Positions 26,520 through 33,393 of a stretch of DNA of 64,000 nt are shown piece after piece. The stretch lies in the NCBI RefSeq assembly GCF_001270495.1, contig NZ_LGUR01000194.1, forward strand, positions 36,686 through 100,685, read 5' to 3'. A program made the position numbers and the translations under genes. Positions within the stretch are counted from its first letter, which is position 1. Each line of letters opens with the position of its first letter. A model generated the notes under the pieces. The model saw only the letters and a list, made by a program, of their open reading frames with translations. It had not been told where the DNA came from and ran no database searches. Source of the DNA: Streptomyces viridochromogenes. Its GTDB lineage: Bacteria; Actinomycetota; Actinomycetes; Streptomycetales; Streptomycetaceae.

Positions 26520-27107
26520 ATGGCGTTCCGTGGTCCGAAGGTCTGGCTGTGGCGGTGGCGGCGCAATCCGCTCAGGCGCCGGGCCGACGCGGTGGAGGGC
26601 TGGGTACTGCTCGCCGCCTGGGCGGTCACCGCCCTCGCCGGAGTACTCGCCGGCCTGGCGACGGCCGGCACGGTGGAGCAGGGCATGGCCCGTGAGCGCG
26701 TCGAGTGGCGGCCCGTGGTGGCCCTCCTCACCGAGCAGGCGCCGGGCACGCCCGACTCCCGCGTCGGCACGCCGAGCAGCGAGCAGGTGTGGGCGAAGGT
26801 CCGCTGGAGCGCGCGGGACGGTTCCCCGCACACCGGCCAGGCCCGCGTCCGGCCCGGCAGCGGCGTCGGCATGCCGGTCACCGTCTGGACCGACCCGCAG
26901 GGCCGCCTGGTGACCCGGCCCGCCACCCCCTCCGAGGCCCGCACCCGGGCCACCCTGGTCGGCGCGCTCGCGGGCGTCAGCGCGGCGTGCGTCCCCTTCG
27001 TCGCCGGCCGCGCCCTCCGCAGCCGTCTGGAGAGCCGGCGCGTCGACCAGTGGGGCTACGAGTGGGCACGGTTCGGACCGTTGTGGGGTGGGCGGACGAC
27101 GGGGTGA
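26520..27107 (+). CDS. Rv1733c-type two-TM membrane protein
   Basis: Predicted 195 residues. It has a basic N-terminus (LWRWRRNPLRRRADAVEGW), a first membrane segment (~30-52, LLAAWAVTALAGVLAGLATA), an extracytoplasmic ~85-residue beta-rich domain (VWAKVRWSARDGSPHTGQAR, MPVTVWTDPQGRL), and a second membrane segment (~145-163, ATLVGALAGVSAACVPFVAG). This layout matches actinobacterial Rv1733c-like proteins, whose function is unknown. ATG 26520 is chosen for the GAGGAGG RBS 9 bp upstream. Confidence 0.83.
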   Translation: MAFRGPKVWLWRWRRNPLRRRADAVEGWVLLAAWAVTALAGVLAGLATAGTVEQGMARERVEWRPVVALLTEQAPGTPDSRVGTPSSEQVWAKVRWSARDGSPHTGQARVRPGSGVGMPVTVWTDPQGRLVTRPATPSEARTRATLVGALAGVSAACVPFVAGRALRSRLESRRVDQWGYEWARFGPLWGGRTTG

Positions 27108-27146
27108 CGGCTGAACGGGGGGCGGGCAGGGCGCCCCGAGCCGGCC

Positions 27147-28820
27147 TCACCCCTCACCCGGCAGCGCCCGTCCCAGAATCCCGTCCACGTCGGCGGCGTC
27201 CGGCAGTGTCCCGAACGCGTGCCCCCAGTCACCGCCCAGTCGGGTCGCGCAGAAGGCGTCGGCGATCGCCGCGGGGGAGTGCCGGACCAGCAGAGAGGCC
27301 TGGAGGGTCAGGGCCATCAGCTCGACCAGGCGGCGGGCGCCGGCCTCGGAACCCGTCGCGAGCCGGCTCTTCAGACGGGTGACGGCCGCGTCCAGCCGGG
27401 CGTCCGCTCCCTGCGCGAGGGCGAGTTCCGCGAAGAGCGCCTCCGCGGTGCCCGGCTCCCTGCTCAGCGCCCGGAGGACGTCGAGGGCGTTGACGTTCCC
27501 CGAGCCCTCCCAGATCGAGAGCAGCGGAGCCTCCCGGTAGTGGCGGGGCATGCCCGACTCCTCGACGTAGCCGTTGCCGCCGAAGCACTCCAGGGCCTCC
27601 GCCGTGAAGGCCGGACCGCGTTTGGTGACCCAGTACTTGCCGACGGCGGTGGCGATACGGCGGAACGCCGTCTCCGCCCCGTCCGCGTCGGCTCCGCGCA
27701 CCGCCCGGTCGGCCGCGCCGGCCAGCCGTAGCGTCAGCGTCGTGGCGGCCTCGGACTCCAGCGCCAGGTCGGCCAGGACGTTGCGCATCAGGGGCTGGTC
27801 GATCAGCCGGGCGCCGAACGCGCTGCGGTGGCGGACATGGTGCCCTGCCTCGACGAGCGTCTTGCGCATCAGCGTCGCCGACGACATCACGCAGTCCAGC
27901 CGGGTGCAGTTGACCATCTCGATGATCGTCTTGACGCCCCGCCCCTCGGGCCCCACCAGCCAGGCGACGGTCCCGTCGAACTCGGGCTCGGAGGAGGCGT
28001 TGGAACGGTTGCCCAGCTTGTCCTTCAGTCGCTGGATGCGGAAGGTGTTGCGGCTGCCGTCGGGCAGGACACGCGGCACGAGGAAGCAGGACAGACCGCC
28101 GGGAGCCTGCGCCAGCACCAGGAAGACGTCGCACATCGGCGCAGAGGTGAACCACTTGTGGCCCCGCAGCGTGTACACGCCGGGCTCGGCGGTCGGGGTC
28201 GCCACGGTGGTGTTCGTACGGACGTCGGAGCCGCCCTGCTTCTCGGTCATCCCCATGCCCGCCAGCAGACCCGGCTTCTCGGTCGGCACGCGCAGCTCCG
28301 GGTCGTACTCCCGGCTGGTCAGCAGGGGTTCGTAGACCTTCGCGAGCTCGGGTTGCCGACGCAGCACGGGGACGGCGGCGTACGTCATCGACGTCGGGCA
28401 GCCGTGGCCCGCCTCGGTGTGCCCCCACACCAGCCCGCCCGCGGTCCGGGCCACATGCGCGCCGGGCCGCTCGTCCGCCCAGGGCGCCCCCGCCAGCCCC
28501 TCGGCGACCGCGACCCGCATCAGGTGGTGCCAGCTCGGATGGAACTCGACCTCGTCGACGCGATGGCCGTACCGGTCGTGCGTACGCAGCTCGGGCTCGT
28601 GCCGGTTGGCCAGCTCGCCCCACTCCTGCGCCTCGACGCTCCCCGCCCGCGATCCGAGCCGCCGGATGTCCTCCTCCGCCCACCCGGCTCCCTCGCGCCG
28701 CAGCCCTTCGAGCAGCGCCGTGTCCTCGGACGCGTCGTACGGGGCCAGGGGAGGGGGCTGGTTGGTGACGTCGTGGGTGGCGTACTGCCCGGACAGCTCC
28801 TGTGCCGATGTCGAGACCAT
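27147..28820 (-). CDS. AidB-like acyl-CoA dehydrogenase family protein
   Basis: Predicted 557 residues, longer than ordinary acyl-CoA dehydrogenases (about 380-400) and typical of the AidB/isovaleryl-CoA-dehydrogenase-related branch. The FAD-binding motif is GMGMTEKQGGSDVR with YTLRGHKWFTSAPM. The C-terminal motif is ECFGGNGYVEESGMPRHYRE, followed by a long extra helical domain. AidB binds DNA and protects against alkylation in E. coli, but a metabolic role is equally possible here. ATG 28820. Divergent from a PaaX-type regulator, 75 bp apart. Confidence 0.88.
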   Translation of the reverse strand: MVSTSAQELSGQYATHDVTNQPPPLAPYDASEDTALLEGLRREGAGWAEEDIRRLGSRAGSVEAQEWGELANRHEPELRTHDRYGHRVDEVEFHPSWHHLMRVAVAEGLAGAPWADERPGAHVARTAGGLVWGHTEAGHGCPTSMTYAAVPVLRRQPELAKVYEPLLTSREYDPELRVPTEKPGLLAGMGMTEKQGGSDVRTNTTVATPTAEPGVYTLRGHKWFTSAPMCDVFLVLAQAPGGLSCFLVPRVLPDGSRNTFRIQRLKDKLGNRSNASSEPEFDGTVAWLVGPEGRGVKTIIEMVNCTRLDCVMSSATLMRKTLVEAGHHVRHRSAFGARLIDQPLMRNVLADLALESEAATTLTLRLAGAADRAVRGADADGAETAFRRIATAVGKYWVTKRGPAFTAEALECFGGNGYVEESGMPRHYREAPLLSIWEGSGNVNALDVLRALSREPGTAEALFAELALAQGADARLDAAVTRLKSRLATGSEAGARRLVELMALTLQASLLVRHSPAAIADAFCATRLGGDWGHAFGTLPDAADVDGILGRALPGEG

Positions 28821-28840
28821 GTCGCCAGTGTTGCATCATC

Positions 28841-28854
28841 GCTGCGGTCGCAGC
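28841..28854. promoter_or_regulatory. Palindrome between divergent acyl-CoA dehydrogenase and PaaX-type genes
   Basis: GCTGCG-GT-CGCAGC is a 6-2-6 palindrome in the 75-bp divergent promoter region. It is a candidate operator for the regulator at 28896. The site is seen directly; the role is inferred from position. Confidence 0.35.
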
Positions 28855-28895
28855 AATCCTGTAATACGTCGGGTCGGCACGTAAGGTACCTGGCC

Positions 28896-29654
28896 ATGCG
28901 GAACAACGCGTCACTGACGGCCGACGAGGTGGAACTGCGCCCGCTGTCCGCCCGGTCGGTCGTCCTGAGTCTGCTGCTGGGGCTGCATCCCCCCGAGCTT
29001 CCGGTGAAGGACCTGGTGGGCGCCGTGGAGCCGTTCGGGATCGCGCCGTCCACGCTGCGGGCCGCGCTCAGCCGGATGGTGGCGGCCGGCGATCTGCGGC
29101 GCGCGGACACCGTGCACGGGCTCAGCGAGCGGCTCCTGGAACGCCAGCGGCGCCAGGACGACGCCGTCCACCCCGCCACCCGGCCCTGGGGCGGGGACTG
29201 GGAGATGGTCGTCGTCACGGCCACGGGCCGGGGCGCCGCCGAACGCGCCGAACTGCGCACCGAGCTGACCCGGCTCCGGCTCGCCGAACTCCGCGAGGGC
29301 GTCTGGCTGCGCCCGGCCAACCTCCGCCGCACCCTGCCGGACGACCTCGGTGAGGTGGCACAGTGCTACACGGCCCGCCCCGAGCGCGCGGCCCGGGAGC
29401 TGGCCGCGGACCTGTGGCCGCTGGACGCGTGGGCCGCCACAGGCCGCGCCCTGCTGACCCATGTCGAGGGCGCCCGGCGCCCGTCGGATCGTTTCACCGG
29501 TTTCGCCGCCGTCGTACGGCACCTGCTCGCCGACCCGGTGCTGCCGCCCCCGTTCCTCCCGGCCGACTGGCCGGGCGAGCGGCTGCGCGCCGCGTACGCG
29601 GACTACCGACGGGAGTTGGCGGAGGACGTACGCGCGCGTGGCCTTCAGGAGTGA
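28896..29654 (+). CDS. PaaX family transcriptional regulator
   Basis: Predicted 252 residues. It has an N-terminal winged helix (SARSVVLSLLLGLHPPELPV and FGIAPSTLRAALSRMVAAGD), a central ferredoxin-like domain (WGGDWEMVVVTATGR, with REGVWLRPANL), and a C-terminal PaaX domain. PaaX represses phenylacetate genes in Gram-negatives by sensing phenylacetyl-CoA. Here it sits beside an AidB-like acyl-CoA dehydrogenase and may control that, sensing another acyl-CoA. The paa operon is ~16 kb away and has a TetR-type operator instead. ATG 28896; terminator at 29695. Confidence 0.88.
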   Translation: MRNNASLTADEVELRPLSARSVVLSLLLGLHPPELPVKDLVGAVEPFGIAPSTLRAALSRMVAAGDLRRADTVHGLSERLLERQRRQDDAVHPATRPWGGDWEMVVVTATGRGAAERAELRTELTRLRLAELREGVWLRPANLRRTLPDDLGEVAQCYTARPERAARELAADLWPLDAWAATGRALLTHVEGARRPSDRFTGFAAVVRHLLADPVLPPPFLPADWPGERLRAAYADYRRELAEDVRARGLQE

Positions 29655-29694
29655 CGCGGGTGCGCAAGAACGACGAATGCTGCCGAACGACACG

Positions 29695-29737
29695 GCGGCC
29701 GTACGGAGCGCCGTGCGGGGACGCTCCGTACGGCCGC
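29695..29737. terminator. Strong bidirectional terminator
   Basis: A perfect 16-bp stem (GCGGCCGTACGGAGCG with its complement at 29722-29737) closes an 11-nt loop and is followed by TTT. It separates the convergent PaaX-type and pectate lyase genes. Confidence 0.9.
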
Positions 29738-29770
29738 TTTCACCGTGGGGGGACTACATGTGCGCGGGAC

Positions 29771-30553
29771 CTACCTGTAGGTGATGTCCGATGTGGAGTA
29801 CAGGCAGTTCGTGCTGTCCGGCCCTGTACCCACCGCGGTGGTGTTGTTGTACTTCTGGCAGGGGACGACCTTGCGGCTGGAGTCGTTGAGGATCGTGATG
29901 CCGCGCAGGGTCGCCACGTCGCCCCGGTTGACGTTGATGCCGACGAGGCGCGCGGTCGACCCCGTGCCGGTCACCTCGATGTTGCTGAGGTTGACCTTGC
30001 GCGTGTACTGCGTGGAGCAGTCGCCGCACGAGCGGTACAGCGTCTTGAACTCGCTGACGGCGAAGTTGGAGATGTTCACCGTGCCGGGCCCGTTGTGCTG
30101 GAAGACCTTGTCGGCTGCCTTCTTCGCGCCGCCGCCGATCACGTTGTAGGTGGAGCCGCCCCGGAAGGTCGCCGCGTCCTCGCCGACGTCCTCCCACCAC
30201 ACGTTCTGCAGCGTGCAGTTGCCCTCGCAGTGGATGCCGTCGGCGCCGGGCGCACCGATGATGACGTTCTTCAGCGTCGCGCCGGCCGCGAGCTTGAAGA
30301 TCGGGTCCTGGCCCTCCTCCTGGCCGTCACCGGCCAGGTCCCCGGTGCCGTAGAACTTCTTCATGCCGTAGTCCTTGGTGCCGGACACGGAGATGGTGGA
30401 GGAGGTCCCCTGGCTGCCGTTGGGCGTCGGCCAGGTGGCGGCGCTCGCCGGCGGTGCGGCGAGTGTCGTGATCATGACAGACGAGATTCCGAGTGCGGCC
30501 AGGCCGCCGGTCAGCGCGCGCCGGCGGGCGCGGGGCTTTGCGGTTGAAGTCAT
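29771..30553 (-). CDS. Secreted pectate lyase, PL3 family
   Basis: Predicted 260 residues. A twin-Arg-like or Sec signal (KPRARRRALTGGLAALGISS up to ASAA, residues ~1-39) precedes a PL3 beta-helix domain: GDGQEEGQDPIFKLAAGATL, VIIGAPGADGIHCEGNCTLQ, VWWEDVGEDAATFRG, and the basic residues in KTLYRSCGDC typical of the family. It cleaves polygalacturonate by beta-elimination outside the cell. It is second in a two-gene operon: the upstream PL1 gene stops 32 bp before its start. Confidence 0.93.
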   Translation of the reverse strand: MTSTAKPRARRRALTGGLAALGISSVMITTLAAPPASAATWPTPNGSQGTSSTISVSGTKDYGMKKFYGTGDLAGDGQEEGQDPIFKLAAGATLKNVIIGAPGADGIHCEGNCTLQNVWWEDVGEDAATFRGGSTYNVIGGGAKKAADKVFQHNGPGTVNISNFAVSEFKTLYRSCGDCSTQYTRKVNLSNIEVTGTGSTARLVGINVNRGDVATLRGITILNDSSRKVVPCQKYNNTTAVGTGPDSTNCLYSTSDITYR

Positions 30554-30585
30554 GTCCCGTATGCCTTCTTCCGGTTGGGGGGTGA

Positions 30586-31566
30586 TCAGATCTTTCCGGC
30601 GCCCGCGCCGGACGTCACCGAGGCGACGACGGTGGACGCGGACTCCGCGGTGTAGCTGTAGGGCGGCGAGGTGAAGGTGCCGACCTGGGAGATCTCGGTC
30701 GCGGCCCCGCCGAGATCGTTGCCGCGCAGATTGGCGTGGCCGTCCACGTCGCTGCTGCGGTTCGTGGTGACGGCGATCTTCGTGTCGCGGAAGACGTTGT
30801 TCTCCACGAGCATCTGGGCGCCCATGCGCGAGTGGCAGGCGGTGTCCGCGCCGGCCACGTAGTTGTTGTAGAAGTGCCCGGTGCCGAAGCGCAGGCTGGG
30901 GATGCGCGAGTAGACGTTGCTGAACTGGTTGTGGTGGTACGTCACCTTCAGATGCCCGGTGTCCTCGCTCGCGTTGTTGTCGCTGTGACCCACGAGCGAG
31001 CCCTTGAAGTGGTCCTTGAAGGTGTTCCAGGACACCGTGACGTTGTCCGAGCCGTGGTTGATGTCCAGCAGGCCGTCGTAGTAGTCCTTGTCGTGATTCC
31101 GGTCGGCCGAGAAGGAGTTGTGGTCGATCCACACCTTCGTCGACGCCTGGACCGTGATGCCGTCGGCCGGCGCCACGGGCTTGCTGATGTTCAGGTTGCG
31201 GACGACGACGTTGGTGACGTTCTTCAGTCGCAGCCCGCCCCCGGTGAACCCGGACGACGAACCCACGCCCAGCACCGTGGTGTTGGAGCCGACGTCGACC
31301 TGACCGCTCAGCGGGATCAGGCCGTTGACCCGGACGACCTTGGCCGAGTTGCCGGTCACCGCCGTCCTGAAGGCGTCCAGGGTCGACACGGTGACGGCCG
31401 AGGCGCTGCCGCCGCCGGTCGTCCCGGCGCCGAATCCGATCGGCGAGGTCTCGGCCGCCCCGGCGGGCTGCGGCAGGACCATGACGGCCGCGGTGGCGAG
31501 GGCGGCTGCGGCGGCCGTCACCAGGGCGGTTCTCTGCGGCCGTGCACGTGGGGGGAGAGTGCGCAT
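30586..31566 (-). CDS. Secreted pectate lyase, PL1 family
   Basis: Predicted 326 residues. Signal peptide (TALVTAAAAALATAAVMVLP up to AGA, ~12-38), then a right-handed beta-helix. Family motifs are STKVWIDHNSFSADRNHDKD with YYDGLLDI (Ca2+-binding Asp cluster), NVTVSWNTFKDHFKGSLVGH, and VTYHHNQFSNVYSRIPSLRF (catalytic Arg in RIPS). ATG 31566 is chosen for GAAGGGA 9 bp upstream and because the signal peptide begins there. It is first in the pectate lyase operon, and its promoter at 31696-31724 carries a LacI-type palindrome. Confidence 0.94.
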   Translation of the reverse strand: MRTLPPRARPQRTALVTAAAAALATAAVMVLPQPAGAAETSPIGFGAGTTGGGSASAVTVSTLDAFRTAVTGNSAKVVRVNGLIPLSGQVDVGSNTTVLGVGSSSGFTGGGLRLKNVTNVVVRNLNISKPVAPADGITVQASTKVWIDHNSFSADRNHDKDYYDGLLDINHGSDNVTVSWNTFKDHFKGSLVGHSDNNASEDTGHLKVTYHHNQFSNVYSRIPSLRFGTGHFYNNYVAGADTACHSRMGAQMLVENNVFRDTKIAVTTNRSSDVDGHANLRGNDLGGAATEISQVGTFTSPPYSYTAESASTVVASVTSGAGAGKI

Positions 31567-31695
31567 GCGGGTGTGTCCCTTCAGAAGGACGTGCGAACAC
31601 GTACATGAACGATGTGCTTCATGCTGAACACCGCGAGCGGACGGGGTGGCCATGTGGGGGGTTTCGTCGTGCGGCTCGGTCACCCTGCTGAACGG

Positions 31696-31724
31696 AACGT
31701 AGGGGGCAAGCGCTTTCTGGTCAA
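31696..31724 (-). promoter_or_regulatory. Promoter of the pectate lyase operon with LacI-type operator in the spacer
   Basis: On the minus strand TTGACC (31724-31719), a 17-bp spacer and TACGTT (31701-31696) form a good sigma70-like promoter. The spacer contains the perfect palindrome AAGCGCTT (31708-31715), the core of LacI/GalR-family operators. Repression by a sugar-responsive LacI-family protein is inferred. The leader would be about 120 nt. This lies in the 368-bp gap 31567-31934. Confidence 0.65.
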
Positions 31725-31784
31725 CGCTTTGCGCAGAAGAATCCGTCAGTCCTGGTGGGAGTAAGGGCTCTCTTCATGGTGGCG

Positions 31785-31798
31785 TGGGAGCGCTTCCA
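31785..31798. promoter_or_regulatory. CebR-box-like operator
   Basis: TGGGAGCGCTTCCA differs by one base from the published Streptomyces CebR consensus TGGGAGCGCTCCCA, the cellobiose-responsive repressor of cellulolysis genes. It lies 137 bp upstream of the CE1-CBM2 esterase start and about 70 bp upstream of the pectate lyase promoter. Confidence 0.7.
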
Positions 31799-31934
31799 TG
31801 ATGAGCGTGTCCATGCCACGATGCCCTCGGGGCGCTTTCCCGCGAGAGGCGAGTCAATGCCGGTTCCACGGATGTGCGACCCGGACGAACAGTTCCTGCT
31901 GACCCCCATCGACAGCGCCAGAAGGGACAAGGAC

Positions 31935-33260
31935 GTGCCCACCCCCACCGGCACCACCCCGAGAAGACCCCTCCACGCGTTACTCGTAGCTCTCCTCGGA
32001 GCGCTCCTGCCACTGCTCGCGGCCCTGCTCGTCACCGCCCCCGCCGCCTCCGCCCGCACCGAGGCCGCCGACGTCGTCCCCACCGCCGCCCTCGCCGAGG
32101 TCACCGACTTCGGCACCAACCCCAGCAACCTGCGCATGTACGTGTACGTGCCGGACAGCGTCACCGCCCACCCGGCCGTCCTGGTGGCCGTGCACTGGTG
32201 CACCGGCTCCGGCCCGGACATGTACAACGGCACCGAGTACGACACGCTCGCCGACCGGTACGGCTTCATCGTGCTCTACCCGTCCGTCACCCGCAGCAGC
32301 AAGTGCTTCGACGTTGCCTCCCCGCAGGCGCTCAAGCGCGGCGGCGGCAGCGACCCGGTCGGCATCAAGTCCATGGTCGACTGGGTCACCCGCACCTACG
32401 ACGCCGACACCGGGCGGGTGTTCGCCACCGGCATCTCCTCCGGCGCGATGATGACGAACGTCCTGCTCGGCGACTACCCCGACGTGTTCGCCGCGGGTGC
32501 CGCCTTCTCCGGCGTCCCCTTCGGCTGCTTCGCCACCACCGACGGCTCCGAGTGGAACAGCGCCTGCGCGGGCGGCACCGTGACCCACACCCCGCAGGAG
32601 TGGGGCAACCTGGTCCGGGGCGCCTACCCGGGCTACTCCGGCCCGCGCCCCCGCATGCAGCTGTGGCACGGCACCGAGGACGACGTCCTGCGCTACCCCA
32701 ACTTCGGGGAGATGATCAAGCAGTGGACGAACGTCCAGGGCATCGGCCAGACCCCCGCCGCCACGGACACGCCCCAGTCCGGCTGGACCCGCACCCGCTA
32801 CGGCGGCACCGGTGACCGGGCACCCGTCGAGGCGATCAGCCTCCAGGGCGTCGGCCACAACCTGTACAGCTCCGGCATGGCCGCCCGGGTGCTCACCTTC
32901 TTCGGCCTCGACAGCGGCGGCCCCGCACCCCAGCCCCAGCCCGGCGCCTGCAAGGTGACCGCCACCACCAACGCCTGGAGCACGGGCCTGACCGCCTCCG
33001 TCACGATCACCAACACGAGCACGACGGCGATCAACGGCTGGCGGCTCGGCTTCACCCTGCCCGCCGGCCAGACGATCACCAACGGCTGGGGAGCCACCTA
33101 CACACCGGCCTCCGGCGCGGTCACGGCGACGAACGTCGCGTACAACGCGGCGCTCGCACCAGGGGCGAGCGTCAGCATCGGCTACCAGGCGAACCACACC
33201 GGCAACAGCGCGGCGCCGGGCGCCTTCACGCTCGGCGGAACGGCCTGCACGGTCGGTTGA
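31935..33260 (+). CDS. Secreted CE1-type esterase (acetylxylan/feruloyl) with C-terminal CBM2
   Basis: Predicted 441 residues. Signal peptide (residues ~10-38, HALLVALLGALLPLLAALLV) and then a PHB-depolymerase-like CE1 esterase: oxyanion region VAVHWCTGSG, nucleophile S168 in GISSGAMM, acid in HGTEDD (~245-250), His in GVGHN (~309). A Pro-rich linker leads to a family 2 carbohydrate-binding module (~336-441) with INGWRLGF and NGWGATY tryptophans. It likely removes acetyl or feruloyl groups from xylan bound to cellulose. GTG 31935 follows GAAGGGA. Codon 16 is TTA (31980-31982), making it a bldA-dependent candidate. Confidence 0.9.
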   Translation: MPTPTGTTPRRPLHALLVALLGALLPLLAALLVTAPAASARTEAADVVPTAALAEVTDFGTNPSNLRMYVYVPDSVTAHPAVLVAVHWCTGSGPDMYNGTEYDTLADRYGFIVLYPSVTRSSKCFDVASPQALKRGGGSDPVGIKSMVDWVTRTYDADTGRVFATGISSGAMMTNVLLGDYPDVFAAGAAFSGVPFGCFATTDGSEWNSACAGGTVTHTPQEWGNLVRGAYPGYSGPRPRMQLWHGTEDDVLRYPNFGEMIKQWTNVQGIGQTPAATDTPQSGWTRTRYGGTGDRAPVEAISLQGVGHNLYSSGMAARVLTFFGLDSGGPAPQPQPGACKVTATTNAWSTGLTASVTITNTSTTAINGWRLGFTLPAGQTITNGWGATYTPASGAVTATNVAYNAALAPGASVSIGYQANHTGNSAAPGAFTLGGTACTVG

Positions 33261-33393
33261 CCTTCCCGGACCGCGCGGCGTGACCGGGCGCCGTACGCCG
33301 TGACCGGGCGCCCGTACACGGATGACATGCCGTTTTGCGGGAACCCGGGCCCCACCGAAGGCGACGTCGAACGAGGTGGAGCGAGGGCGAGCG

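Noticed and set aside
33276..33317. Two near-identical ~20-bp units (CGTGACCGGGCG...CGTAC) after the CE1 esterase
   Set aside because: Only two copies, short, in GC-rich sequence; too little to call a repeat array or regulatory site.
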